DNA of 42,775 nt from WGAB01 sp964406105 (GCA_964406105.1 CAYOQK010000005.1:1-42775); one strand, 5' to 3'; numbered from the stretch's first letter, positions 7,872-15,919 are shown. Made by a program: numbers and translations. The notes: generated from the letters alone by a model not told the origin.

Positions 7872-9696
7872 CCCCCGGTTTGGAGGGCACCGGCCGAGCC
7901 TCCTCCTCCACCAAGCGCTTCCGACGGAGCAATTCACGGTCATAGGCGGTCATCAGGTCCCGGCGGGAGAGCACTCCGATGCACCGCCCCTGTTCGTCCA
8001 CTACAGGCAACTCCTCAAAACCCGTTTTGATGAACTCGGCCAGGGCCTTTTGAAGGTTATCCGAGGGCTTCAGGGTAGGGATCCCCGACTGGGCAATGTC
8101 GCCCACGATGAGGATTGGGCTAAGGGTTCCCATCTCGCCGGAAAACAGGATGGACCGGAGATCGTCGGCGTAGAGGAACCCCCGGAGTTTGCCCTGCTTG
8201 TCCACTACAGGGAAACAGTGGAACCGAGTTTCGGCAGCCCGTCGCAGGGCTTCCTGGATAGGCATTTCCTCAGGGAAGTGGGGAACGAAGACCGGGAGAT
8301 CGGTGGCGTCTCGGACCCGGATGTCCTCCAGGATGTCGGTGAGGAACTCGCCCTGGTGCGCAGGGGAGTCCACGCGGCTGGGCACTTGACTCTCATAAAT
8401 GCTCCAGCGGCCGGAAAACAGGTATGCCAGGGACATGGACAGGGTCATGGGCACCAGGAGATCGTAGTTGCCCGTCATTTCCGCCACCATCACCAGGGTG
8501 GAGAGGGGCACCTTTGCCACGGCGGCAAAGAAGCTGCCCATGCCCACCAGGGCGAAGGGGGTGCTGTCGTGGATCACGGAGGGGAACAGGTGCTGCATGA
8601 CCACCCCAAAGGCCCCACCCAGCATGGCTCCGATCACCAACGAGGGAGCAAACACACCCCCCGAGCCGCCCGATCCAATGGTCAGGGCCGTGGCCAGGAT
8701 CTTGAGGAGTGCAATGCCCAAAAGCAGCCCCAGGGTGAGTTTGCCCAGAAGGGCCAACTGCAACCAGCCATAGGAGGTACCGAGCACATAGGGGAAAACC
8801 AAGAGAATGAGGCCCAGCAGAAAGCCCCCTACCATGGGCTTGATGTGGTTCGGCACCTGCCACGCGCGGAACAGGTCGCGGGTGCCGTAGAACACCTTGA
8901 CGTACACGAATCCAAAGGGGACCAGCACCAACCCCAGAAGGCCAAAGAAGGGCAGTTCCACCACCGAGAAACTGTAGGGATGGGTACGGAAAATGGGGGT
9001 AAAGGAGTACACCAGGCCAAACACGCTGTAGGCGAAGATGGCGGAGATGATGGAGGGAACCACGGCGTCTGATTCAAAATCAGGCCGGCTGTAGAGCACC
9101 TCTACAGAGAACAGGGCCCCGCCCAAGGGGGCACGGAAGATGGCGCCAATGCCTCCTCCCACGCCCGCGATGGTCAGGATCCTGCGATCCCGCACCGGCA
9201 ACCGCAGCACCCGTGCGAGCACAGAGCCAAAACCTGCACCGATCTGAGCGATGGGTCCTTCGCGGCCTGCCGAGCCTCCGGTGCCGATGGTAATCGCACT
9301 GGCAAGCACTTTGATCACCGGCACAATGGGCCGGATCAGGCCGCCACGGCGGTGAAACGCCTCAATCACCGCATCGGTACCGTGTCCCTCTGCCTCCGGG
9401 GCAAAGGTGTACACCAGGAACCCGGTGATCAACCCTCCGAGGGTGGGGACCACCAGCAGGAGCCAGCGGTGGGCCACATGAAAGGTGAAGGTGTCGGGTA
9501 CACCCCCCTCACCGGCCGGTAGTGGCATCACCACGCCCACCCATTCCCCCAAAGCCCAGTGGTGGATTACCCCCAGGAGCCAGTGGAAAAACACGGCCCC
9601 CAACCCCGCAACGATCCCCACCAGCCCGCCTAAAAACAACCACTTCCCCAATAGGCGGAACTGGATGGCGTGGAGAAACTCTTGGAGTGCCTTCAC
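7852..9696 (-). CDS. ClC-family chloride channel/antiporter with CBS pair
   Basis: The product has 614 residues. The N-terminal part (about 15-430) is a ClC membrane domain. It has the gating-glutamate motif GREGP at 144-148 in GTGGSAGREGPIAQIGAG and the GxFxP motif GVFAP at 347-351. The first anion-binding loop, usually GSGIP, reads GHGTD at about 104-108, which occurs in many bacterial ClC-CBS proteins. A cytoplasmic pair of CBS domains follows (about 455-515 and 525-590), probably sensing an adenine nucleotide. The conserved gating glutamate is compatible with H+/Cl- exchange, but the proton glutamate was not located with certainty. The start is GTG 9696 with only a weak AAGGG upstream. 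Confidence 0.93.
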   Translation of the reverse strand: MKALQEFLHAIQFRLLGKWLFLGGLVGIVAGLGAVFFHWLLGVIHHWALGEWVGVVMPLPAGEGGVPDTFTFHVAHRWLLLVVPTLGGLITGFLVYTFAPEAEGHGTDAVIEAFHRRGGLIRPIVPVIKVLASAITIGTGGSAGREGPIAQIGAGFGSVLARVLRLPVRDRRILTIAGVGGGIGAIFRAPLGGALFSVEVLYSRPDFESDAVVPSIISAIFAYSVFGLVYSFTPIFRTHPYSFSVVELPFFGLLGLVLVPFGFVYVKVFYGTRDLFRAWQVPNHIKPMVGGFLLGLILLVFPYVLGTSYGWLQLALLGKLTLGLLLGIALLKILATALTIGSGGSGGVFAPSLVIGAMLGGAFGVVMQHLFPSVIHDSTPFALVGMGSFFAAVAKVPLSTLVMVAEMTGNYDLLVPMTLSMSLAYLFSGRWSIYESQVPSRVDSPAHQGEFLTDILEDIRVRDATDLPVFVPHFPEEMPIQEALRRAAETRFHCFPVVDKQGKLRGFLYADDLRSILFSGEMGTLSPILIVGDIAQSGIPTLKPSDNLQKALAEFIKTGFEELPVVDEQGRCIGVLSRRDLMTAYDRELLRRKRLVEEEARPVPSKPGVKRRIL

Positions 9697-9811
9697 TTTG
9701 CCCTTAGATGATGCAGGGCTGGCGCCACAATCTCAAGGAATTGCCGAAGTTTCATCGTTTTCCCCTGCCTGGGAGGCGGGGCCTGCGAGTACGGTCAGGT
9801 GGTTGGACCTT

Positions 9812-10813
9812 CTATGGGGATCGGCGACGGATTCCCAGGCCGGGCCGTTGGGGTAAGTGAAGCGTTCCGTGGGAGATCCAGGCTCCCTCAAAGGGGTCGT
9901 CGGCCAAAAGGTAGGCACCATCCAGGTCCACGGCGTCCACCAAGGAGGCCAGATGGGCTGCCGCGGTGATGGCCACCGAGGTCTCCACCATACACCCCAG
10001 CATGATCCGCAGGTGGAAGGCGCGGGCGACGGCCACCATGCGCAGGGCTTCTCTGAGCCCTCCACTTTTGGCCAGTTTGATGTTGATGCCGTCCACTCGG
10101 CCCACCAGGTGGGGAAGGTCTCGGGTGGTGTGCACGCTCTCGTCGGCGAACACGGGGATCGGACTGCGGGCGGTCACATAGGCCAAGCCTTCCCAATCCT
10201 CCGGCGACACGGGTTGTTCCACCAGTTCCACCCCCAGGTCCGCCATGGCGTGGATCTTTCGCAGGGCCTCCTTGGGCTGCCAGGCACCGTTGGCGTCCAC
10301 TCGGAAGGGTTTGTCCGTGTGACGACGGAGTTCTTGAAGGATCTCCAGATCGTTGGGCATTCCCACCTTGATCTTGTACACCGGAAAATCGGGATGGGCC
10401 CGAAGGTCCTGCACCATTTCCTCCGGAGTTCCAAGGCCGATGGTATAGGAGGTGGGCATGGGCTTGCCCGAGAGGCCCAGAAGCCGGTACAACGGTACCC
10501 CCAGTTCCTGGGCGATATGGTCGTACAGGGCCATCAGAACAGCGTTCTTGGCCGAGGTGTACCCCGCTGCCAACCGATGAAGGCGGGCCTCTATGCCCTC
10601 CAGGTCAAAGGGATCTTCGCCCAACACCCCTTGAGCCTCCCGGAGAAAGGCCAGCACACCCTCAAATGTATCGCCGTGCGACTGATATACCGCCGCTTCG
10701 CCCACGCCCCGTCCGATGTACACCAGGATGACCGTCTTTTCCGCCGTGGTGGCCCGCGAGATGGCAAAGGGCCGAGCCGGATGAATCTGAAGGATCTCCC
10801 AACGAATCTCCAC
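9812..10813 (-). CDS. Enolase-superfamily dipeptide epimerase (L-Ala-D/L-Glu epimerase-like)
   Basis: This is a 333-residue enzyme of the muconate lactonizing subgroup, probably epimerising L-Ala-D/L-Glu-type dipeptides in murein peptide recycling. The general bases are Lys149 in KIKVG (KxK 147-149) and Lys249 in KLAKSGG. The Mg2+ ligands are Asp173 (RVDANGAW), Glu199 (VEQPV) and Asp224 (FADES). The late motif GCMVETS is typical of dipeptide epimerases. I chose GTG 10813 because AAAGGAGG lies 4 bases before it and a TATAAT at 10835-10840 sits upstream; the frame is open to 10879, but that would start before the promoter. It diverges from the peroxidase gene tpx. Exact substrate specificity, or o-succinylbenzoate synthase activity, cannot be decided from sequence. 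Confidence 0.87.
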   Translation of the reverse strand: MEIRWEILQIHPARPFAISRATTAEKTVILVYIGRGVGEAAVYQSHGDTFEGVLAFLREAQGVLGEDPFDLEGIEARLHRLAAGYTSAKNAVLMALYDHIAQELGVPLYRLLGLSGKPMPTSYTIGLGTPEEMVQDLRAHPDFPVYKIKVGMPNDLEILQELRRHTDKPFRVDANGAWQPKEALRKIHAMADLGVELVEQPVSPEDWEGLAYVTARSPIPVFADESVHTTRDLPHLVGRVDGINIKLAKSGGLREALRMVAVARAFHLRIMLGCMVETSVAITAAAHLASLVDAVDLDGAYLLADDPFEGAWISHGTLHLPQRPGLGIRRRSP

Positions 10814-10834
10814 GGTGCCTCCTTTCGGCCGCCA

Positions 10835-10840
10835 ATTATA
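10835..10840 (-). promoter_or_regulatory. -10 element of the dipeptide epimerase gene
   Basis: A perfect TATAAT on the minus strand lies 21 bases before the GTG start. The leader contains AAAGGAGG. No convincing -35 was found 16-18 bases upstream, so an activator or an extended context may be involved. The divergent tpx -10 lies only 24 bases away. Confidence 0.6.
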
Positions 10841-10864
10841 CGCGGCCAGGGTTCCCCAATGCTT

Positions 10865-10870
10865 TACAAT
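10865..10870 (+). promoter_or_regulatory. -10 element of tpx
   Basis: TACAAT lies 32 bases before the tpx ATG, with a purine-rich Shine-Dalgarno (AAAAAGGAGG) in between. The -35 region is GC-rich and poorly matched. The element overlaps the divergent promoter of the epimerase gene. Confidence 0.5.
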
Positions 10871-10902
10871 GTTGGTCAAGATGGTTCAAAAAGGAGGAAG
10901 GC

Positions 10903-11418
10903 ATGCTGCACGTCACCCTGAAGGGACATCCCGTAAAGATCGGAGGCGACCAAACGGTTCAGGTCGGTGAGGCGGCGCCACCCGTGGTGGTGGTCACCCA
11001 GGATCTCCAGGAGAAGATCGTGGGCGGAGCCACAGGTAAGGTGCACGTGCTCATCAGCGTCCCCTCGCTGGACACCGAGGTGTGCGCTCTGGAAGCAAAG
11101 CGTTTCAATGAAGAACTCGCCGCCTTTGGCGACGCTGTAGAGGGCACGGTCATCTCCATGGATCTGCCCTTTGCCGCCCGACGCTTCTGCACCGCCGAAG
11201 GGATTGAAAACGTGGAAGTGGCTTCGGACTTCCGTGATCGGGCCTTTGGCCGCGCCTACGGCGTGGTGATCCTGGAGGGCCCCCTCCAGGGGCTCTTGGC
11301 CCGAGTGGTGTTCGTAGTGAACCCAGAGGGCCGTGTGGTGTACAAACAGGTGGTGCCCGAAATCACCCACGAACCCAACTACGAAGACGTGCTCCTCGTC
11401 GTTCGCCAACAGCTTTGA
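10903..11418 (+). CDS. tpx: Thiol peroxidase Tpx
   Basis: This 171-residue peroxiredoxin reduces lipid and other hydroperoxides at the expense of thioredoxin. The peroxidatic cysteine is Cys61 in the motif SVPSLDTEVC, the Thr at 58 is the usual active-site threonine, and the resolving cysteine is Cys96 in AARRFCTAEG. Both positions are typical of atypical 2-Cys Tpx enzymes, and the length is normal. No signal peptide is seen, so it is cytosolic here, unlike the periplasmic proteins of some bacteria. A strong AAGGAGG precedes the ATG. It is monocistronic: the next gene is convergent and ends 111 bases away. Confidence 0.95.
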   Translation: MLHVTLKGHPVKIGGDQTVQVGEAAPPVVVVTQDLQEKIVGGATGKVHVLISVPSLDTEVCALEAKRFNEELAAFGDAVEGTVISMDLPFAARRFCTAEGIENVEVASDFRDRAFGRAYGVVILEGPLQGLLARVVFVVNPEGRVVYKQVVPEITHEPNYEDVLLVVRQQL

Positions 11419-11529
11419 GGCACACCCCTATCGCCTTTCCCCATCCCTTTTCTCAGGGACATCCAGGCATTCGCCCTGGAAAACCAGGGGCCAGTCGCAT
11501 CCCCCGGGGGTTGTGGCCGAGGAGGCTCC

Positions 11530-12717
11530 TCAGGTCCCCACCATCCCAGGATCCAGGGAGAGGATCACGGGGCCGGCCACCAACTTGGGGTAGAAATCCG
11601 TGGACTTTTGGGGAAGCACCAGGCCGTTCCATGCCACCCGGGCCACGGTTTCCGGTGCCAATGCGGGCAAGATGAACCCGGCATCAGCGCCCCCGTGCCG
11701 CACCCGGCGAAGCACCTCGCGCACCTCCCGCACGTACTCGGTTTTTCGGGGAGCCAGTTCCTTGAGCAGGAAATCGTGTAGGATGTAAACCGGCAAACGT
11801 CGGAACTCCCGCGGTAGATGGGCCATGTGGGGATCCAACTCCGGCCGCGCCCGGAGGAGGAAGGTGCCCTCGGGCAGGACCAACACCAGTGCTTGGCGCA
11901 GCTCCTGGAGAAGTACCGTGCGAGCGTTGACCTCTTGCTCCGAGAGTCTGAAGATGTCAAAACACCCTCGGCACCGCCGTTTCAGAGCCGCAAAGTCCAC
12001 ACCGTACACCACCCGATGGGTGGGCAGCACGAACAGGGCAGGATCCCCGTAGGGGATGAGTTCAATGAGCAAGAAGGGGAATCCGTGGGTTTGGGCATAG
12101 GCCACGGCAGCCTCCACGCGGTGGTGCCCATCGGCCAGCACCATCTCGGAAAGGGAAACCGCCTGGATCCGATGCTCAGGAACCCGAACCCGCCAATACC
12201 GGTGTCCATGCCCGAACTCGTCCTCGCCCTCAAACACTGGCGGGCCCAACCGATCAAAGTCCTGCAACTGGAAGGCATCCGCGGGGTAGATCACCATTAC
12301 GGGCGCGAACTGCTTGCGGGTGGTTTCCAAAAGACGGAGATGGAACTGGATCCCCTCTGGAAAGGTGTTCTCGTGCGGGTACAACAGATCCAGCCCCAGG
12401 CGGTACAGGGCCAAAAGCCCCCGACGGGTGTACTCGTGGCCAAACAAACGGAAGGTGTGTTCGTGCAGGTAAAAGTGGGGGCGGTTATCGGCCAGGAACC
12501 ACCCTTGCTGGAGCCACTGCCGGGTCGCCCTCTCGGCTCCGTAGGTTTCAGCATCCTGAACAAACCGCAGGATCATGGAGCCCCAGGGCGAATCCTGGGA
12601 TCGCTGCTGAAGGGTGGCGTAGTAGGATTCCATCCGCAGCAGCACCTGCTGAGGCGTGAAGTGGACCGCTGAGGGCAAAAGGGCCCGAAAGGGGCGTAAA
12701 GGTGGGGAAGCACTCAT
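11530..12717 (-). CDS. DUF1015 family protein, serine-operon associated
   Basis: This 395-residue protein belongs to the DUF1015 (COG4198) family, whose biochemical role I do not know to be established. Recognisable family signatures are FRALLPSAVHF near the start, YPHENTF at 113-119, LADGHHRVEAA with DGHHR at 196-200, and LPTHRVV at about 231-237. The DGHHR core resembles the motif of ParB/sulfiredoxin-fold free-serine kinases such as archaeal SerK and SbnI; that resemblance is my inference from the motif and not a search result. The start overlaps the serA stop by 4 bases (ATGA), in an operon with a phosphoserine-aminotransferase-like gene, so a role in serine or phosphoserine metabolism is plausible. 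No signal peptide or membrane helix is seen. Confidence 0.82.
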   Translation of the reverse strand: MSASPPLRPFRALLPSAVHFTPQQVLLRMESYYATLQQRSQDSPWGSMILRFVQDAETYGAERATRQWLQQGWFLADNRPHFYLHEHTFRLFGHEYTRRGLLALYRLGLDLLYPHENTFPEGIQFHLRLLETTRKQFAPVMVIYPADAFQLQDFDRLGPPVFEGEDEFGHGHRYWRVRVPEHRIQAVSLSEMVLADGHHRVEAAVAYAQTHGFPFLLIELIPYGDPALFVLPTHRVVYGVDFAALKRRCRGCFDIFRLSEQEVNARTVLLQELRQALVLVLPEGTFLLRARPELDPHMAHLPREFRRLPVYILHDFLLKELAPRKTEYVREVREVLRRVRHGGADAGFILPALAPETVARVAWNGLVLPQKSTDFYPKLVAGPVILSLDPGMVGT

Positions 12718-13622
12718 GACGATGCCAAAAGGCGCACCAGGGTTTGGGCCAAGGTCACCGCGGCCCGCACCTGGCCCTCGTGGGTTTGAGCCCCAATATG
12801 GGGGGTAAGGACCACATGGGGCAGGGTCCGCAGGGGATGGTCCGGGGGCAGCGGCTCGGACTCGTACACATCCAGGCCTGCACAGGCCACGTGCCCCTTT
12901 TGGAGGAACTCCACCAAGTCGTCCTCTTTCACCACACCCCCTCGCGAGGTGTTGATGAGGATCACTCCAGGGCGGGTTTGCTCCAGGGTTTCCCGGCGGA
13001 TCAGATGACGGGTTTCCGGGGTAAGGGGAACGTGGAGGGTGAGGATGTCAACAGTTTGGAGCAGCCTCTCCCAGGGCACCAGTTCCACGAAGGGGGCTTC
13101 GTGAATCAAGGGATCGTATCCCAACACCCGACACCCAAAGGCCTGGAGCCGCCGAGCCACCTCCTGGCCAATGCGGCCGCACCCCACGATCCCCACGGTT
13201 TTCCCATAGAGTTCCTGGCCTTTCAAGGCCTTTTTGGCCCATTGGCCCTGCTGCATGGATCGGTGGGCCTCACAGATCCTTCGCAGGCAGGCAAGCATCA
13301 ACCCGATGGTCAATTCGGCCACGGCCACCGAGGTGGCACCTGGCGTGTTCACCACCTGGATCCCCAAAGACCGGGCTGCGGTCACATCAATGTTGTCCAA
13401 ACCTACGCCGGCTCGGCCCACCACCTTCAATCGCTTGGCTGCCTGCAGGATTTCGGCCGTTACCCGTGTGGCACTCCGAACGATCAGGGCATCGTAGGCC
13501 CCAATGTGCTCCTGCAGAAGATCCCCTTTCCACTCCGGTTGAACGTCCACCTGGTGGCCGGCCTGTTTCAGGATCTCCACCCCCTCGGGTGCGATGGGGT
13601 CGGTGATCAGGATGCGTGCCAT
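12714..13622 (-). CDS. serA: D-3-phosphoglycerate dehydrogenase
   Basis: The product has 302 residues and should oxidise 3-phosphoglycerate to 3-phosphohydroxypyruvate with NAD+, the first step of serine synthesis. The NAD-binding motif is GIVGCGRIGQEVARRL at about 144-159. The substrate/catalytic residues of the D-isomer dehydrogenase family are present: Arg in NTSRGGVV, Glu in ESEPLPPDHPL and His in TPHIGAQT. It is the short form without a C-terminal ACT domain, as in many thermophiles and archaea, so serine feedback through ACT is not expected. It lies 2 bases after the aminotransferase gene and overlaps the DUF1015 gene, which makes a three-gene serine operon. Glyoxylate or hydroxypyruvate reductase activity is the alternative. 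Confidence 0.9.
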   Translation of the reverse strand: MARILITDPIAPEGVEILKQAGHQVDVQPEWKGDLLQEHIGAYDALIVRSATRVTAEILQAAKRLKVVGRAGVGLDNIDVTAARSLGIQVVNTPGATSVAVAELTIGLMLACLRRICEAHRSMQQGQWAKKALKGQELYGKTVGIVGCGRIGQEVARRLQAFGCRVLGYDPLIHEAPFVELVPWERLLQTVDILTLHVPLTPETRHLIRRETLEQTRPGVILINTSRGGVVKEDDLVEFLQKGHVACAGLDVYESEPLPPDHPLRTLPHVVLTPHIGAQTHEGQVRAAVTLAQTLVRLLASS

Positions 13623-13624
13623 GT

Positions 13625-14701
13625 CTATGCCTCCAGGCCCAGAATCTCGTTGAGGGTGCTCAGGAGCTCGGCCAATTCCTCTGGGGTGAGGTCTCCCATG
13701 TGGCCGATGCGGAAGGTTTTTTCCTTGAGCCTGCCGTAGCCGTTGGAGATGGCAAAGCCTCGCTGGGCCAATGCCCGGTTGAGGTCCTGGACGGAGATGC
13801 CCCGGGTGTTCACCACGGTGGTCACCGTGGGTGACTCATAGCCGGGCTCTGCAAACAGGGCGAAGTGCTTGCGGGCCCAGGCTTGGGCCATCTCGGCCAT
13901 CCGGCGGTGCCGTGCATAGCGCCGTTCCAGGGTTTCCTGCTGGATCCGTTCCAATTGATGCTGGAGGGCATAGAGCAGAGAGATGGCCGGTGTGGCCGGG
14001 GTTTGGTGTCGTTCCCGGTAGTACTTCCACTGGGTCAGGAAGTCAAAGTAGTATCCACGGTTTTCCACGGTTTTGGCCTTTTCCAGTGCCCGCTCGCTCA
14101 CCAGGGTCACGGTGAGCCCAGGGGGCAGGGCAAAGCACTTTTGGGTGCTGGCCAGTACCACGTCCAGGCCCCATCCATCCACATCCAAGGGGGCACCCAT
14201 CATGGAGCTCACGGCGTCCACCAGCACCAGGGTATCCGGGCTTTTCTCGTGGACCACTTGTGCGAGTTCCCGCACGGGGTTCATCACCCCGGTGGAGGTT
14301 TCGTTGTGGGTAAGCAAAACGGCCTCGTACTTTCCGGGTTCCAGGCGCTCGGCCAGCATCTCGGGTTTGATGGCTTTCCCCCAGTCCACCTCCAGGGTAT
14401 CCACCTCCTTGCCGTTGGCCCGGGCAATCTGGGCCCACCGCTGGGAAAAGGCGCCGTTGATGGTGGAGAGCAAACGTCGCTGCACCACGTTCCGCACGGC
14501 GCCCTCCATCACCCCAGTGGCTGAAGAGGTGAAGATGAGCACCTGGGCCTGGGTTTGAAAGAGCTGTCGGAGGGTTTCGGTAACGGTGTAGAAGAGCTCG
14601 GAGAACTCTTGGGATCGGTGTCCGACCATGGGGCGCACTTGGGCCCGAAGCACCTCCTCGCGCACCTCGGTAGGGCCAGGGATGAAGAGCTTTTTGTGCA
14701 T
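13625..14701 (-). CDS. Class V aminotransferase, probable phosphoserine transaminase
   Basis: The product has 358 residues and is a PLP enzyme of the alanine-glyoxylate/serine-pyruvate aminotransferase group. The pyridoxal lysine is Lys188 in LASTQKCFALPPG, the cofactor aspartate lies in VLVDAVSSMMGAPLD, and the start MHKKLFIPGPTEV is typical. Proteins of this type replace SerC in Thermotoga and several other lineages. Being the first gene of an operon with serA supports a role converting phosphohydroxypyruvate to phosphoserine. True alanine-glyoxylate aminotransferase activity is the alternative. AAGGAGG lies 6 bases before the ATG and a good promoter is upstream. No phosphoserine phosphatase gene is nearby. 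Confidence 0.85.
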   Translation of the reverse strand: MHKKLFIPGPTEVREEVLRAQVRPMVGHRSQEFSELFYTVTETLRQLFQTQAQVLIFTSSATGVMEGAVRNVVQRRLLSTINGAFSQRWAQIARANGKEVDTLEVDWGKAIKPEMLAERLEPGKYEAVLLTHNETSTGVMNPVRELAQVVHEKSPDTLVLVDAVSSMMGAPLDVDGWGLDVVLASTQKCFALPPGLTVTLVSERALEKAKTVENRGYYFDFLTQWKYYRERHQTPATPAISLLYALQHQLERIQQETLERRYARHRRMAEMAQAWARKHFALFAEPGYESPTVTTVVNTRGISVQDLNRALAQRGFAISNGYGRLKEKTFRIGHMGDLTPEELAELLSTLNEILGLEA

Positions 14702-14727
14702 GAAAAGCCTCCTTTGTAAGGTTCCAA

Positions 14728-14756
14728 AGTATAGATGGGCCCTTACAGGGGAACAA
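14728..14756 (-). promoter_or_regulatory. Sigma-70-type promoter of the serine operon
   Basis: On the minus strand TTGTTC (14751-14756) and TATACT (14728-14733) are separated by 17 bases. The leader is about 20 bases long and holds the AAGGAGG of the aminotransferase gene. Confidence 0.65.
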
Positions 14757-14900
14757 CCGAAAAGGAGGGGGCCCCCGGGGGTTCTCCGGCAAAGGCTATG
14801 GAAACCTTCGGTAAGGCCAAAGGGCTTCCGGATTTCCTCTTTCGGAGAGGATCCCTTAGAGGAGGATTTGCTGGCGTCCGCTGGAGATCGGGGTCTTTGC
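14757..14900. other. Intergenic core between two divergent promoters
   Basis: These bases separate the serine-operon promoter from the lipoprotein promoter, inside the longest gene-free gap (14702-14976). No open frame of interest was seen. A GC palindrome around GGGGGCCCCC (about 14764-14775) and a small CCTCT/AGAGG inverted repeat near 14838-14853 are present and could bind a regulator, but no known operator was recognised. Confidence 0.4.
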
Positions 14901-14929
14901 TTGACATCCCCCAGAGGGCCATGTATAAC
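14901..14929 (+). promoter_or_regulatory. Near-consensus promoter of the lipoprotein-LysM operon
   Basis: TTGACA (14901-14906) and TATAAC (14924-14929) are separated by 17 bases, the best sigma-70 match in the window. Transcription should start near 14936 and give a leader of about 40 bases with AAGGAGG before ATG 14977. Strong expression is expected, as for abundant envelope proteins. Confidence 0.85.
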
Positions 14930-14976
14930 TTCCCACCGTTACGCTCATCTGGAGCAAGAAGAAGGAGGTTACCCGG

Positions 14977-15252
14977 ATGAAACGGCTTTTGTGGGTAGTG
15001 CCGTTGGTGTTCACACTCGCAATGGTGGCGACCACCGGCTGCGGCCCCAAGATGGCGAGTCAGGAAACGCTGAACCAGCTTGAGGAGTGTCAGCAGGCCG
15101 TAGCCAGTGCCAAAGCGAAGGCAGCGGAGCTGGAAGCGAAGATCGCCCAACTGAAACAGCAGATTCCCCAGGCTCAGCAGGAGATCCAGCAGTTGGAAGC
15201 CGAGCGCGATTCTCTCCGTCAGTGGTTGCAGATCCTGGAGCAGGGGTACTAA
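14977..15252 (+). CDS. Small coiled-coil lipoprotein
   Basis: The product has 91 residues. A lipoprotein signal peptide ends at Cys22 (AMVATTGC), so the mature protein is a lipid-anchored chain of about 70 residues. Residues 29-88 form a continuous heptad-like helix (AELEAKIAQLKQQI, QQEIQQLEAERDSL), as in Lpp-type or periplasmic spacer lipoproteins. A second cysteine, Cys38 in LNQLEECQQ, starts the helix and could form a disulfide. The next gene, 12 bases downstream, encodes a LysM protein with a similar signal peptide and a matching cysteine-glutamine at its own helix start, so the two probably act together at the outer membrane and peptidoglycan. No named family was recognised. Confidence 0.85.
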   Translation: MKRLLWVVPLVFTLAMVATTGCGPKMASQETLNQLEECQQAVASAKAKAAELEAKIAQLKQQIPQAQQEIQQLEAERDSLRQWLQILEQGY

Positions 15253-15264
15253 GGAGGAGAGGTC

Positions 15265-15861
15265 ATGAAGCGGATCCTTTGGATTTTGCCGATGCTTTTG
15301 GTGGTTTCCTGGGCCCATGCCGAAGAGAAGAAGCTCACCGAGGAGGAGGCCCTGCAGCAGCTCCAGGGGTGCCAGTCGGAGCTGCAGCAGGTGCAGGCCC
15401 AGGTGCAACGCCTGGAGGCCGAGCTTCAGCAGGTGCAGAACCAGATCAACGCCCTGACGCCGAAGAAACAGTCCATCCAGCAGGAGATAGAGAACCTGAA
15501 GGCCGAGATTGCCAAGTATCCCAGCGAGTACACGGTGCAGCGGGGAGACTACCTTTCCAAGATCGCAGGGATGCGGTACATCTACAACAACCCCAAGGCG
15601 TGGCCCCGCATTTACCGGGCCAACCGGGACAAGATCAAGGACCCGAATCTGATCTATCCCGGCTGGGTGCTCTACATCCCCCACGGCATTGAGAAGTCCA
15701 TTGAGGTCATTCCGGGTGACAACCTTTGGAAAATCGCAGGGTTCAGTTGGATTTACAACAACCCGCGGTTGTGGACCCGGATTTACGAAGCCAACCGCGA
15801 CAAGATCCGGGATCCTGACCTGATCTATCCGGGTCAGGTGCTGGAGATCCCTCGCGATTGA
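15265..15861 (+). CDS. Coiled-coil protein with two LysM domains
   Basis: This is a 198-residue exported protein with a signal peptide of about 19 residues (MKRILWILPMLLVVSWAHA), a Gln/Glu/Leu coiled coil at about 22-87, and two LysM modules at about 89-140 and 145-197. Each LysM carries a related insert of the form YNNP-x-x-W-x-R-IY-x-ANRDKI followed by IYPG. LysM domains bind peptidoglycan glycan strands, so the protein probably links the wall to the lipoprotein encoded just upstream. The extended spacing between the start of each LysM and its IYPG end is a recognisable LysM variant found in FCB-type bacteria. AAGGAGGAGAGG lies before the ATG. Both genes share one promoter and end at the terminator at 15876-15916. 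Confidence 0.9.
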   Translation: MKRILWILPMLLVVSWAHAEEKKLTEEEALQQLQGCQSELQQVQAQVQRLEAELQQVQNQINALTPKKQSIQQEIENLKAEIAKYPSEYTVQRGDYLSKIAGMRYIYNNPKAWPRIYRANRDKIKDPNLIYPGWVLYIPHGIEKSIEVIPGDNLWKIAGFSWIYNNPRLWTRIYEANRDKIRDPDLIYPGQVLEIPRD

Positions 15862-15875
15862 TTCTGCGTCTTTGG

Positions 15876-15916
15876 CGGCCCTCCCTGCCCTTCCTTGCGT
15901 AGGGAGGGCCGTTTTG
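15876..15916 (+). terminator. Rho-independent terminator after the LysM gene
   Basis: An 11-base-pair perfect stem (15876-15886 CGGCCCTCCCT with 15901-15911) encloses a 14-base loop and is followed directly by a short T tract at 15912-15915. It lies 15 bases after the LysM stop codon and 24 bases before the phoH start. Confidence 0.85.
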
Positions 15917-15919
15917 CAT

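Noticed and set aside
7825..9072. A 415-codon plus-strand frame.
   Set aside because: It is antisense to the ClC gene, which has clear motifs, and it is His/Gly/Gln rich without any domain.
11419..11529. Possible terminator between tpx and the DUF1015 gene (CCAGG/CCTGG hairpin, GAGGAG/CTCCTC palindrome).
   Set aside because: The stems are short and there is no T run on either strand; such small GC palindromes are expected by chance here.
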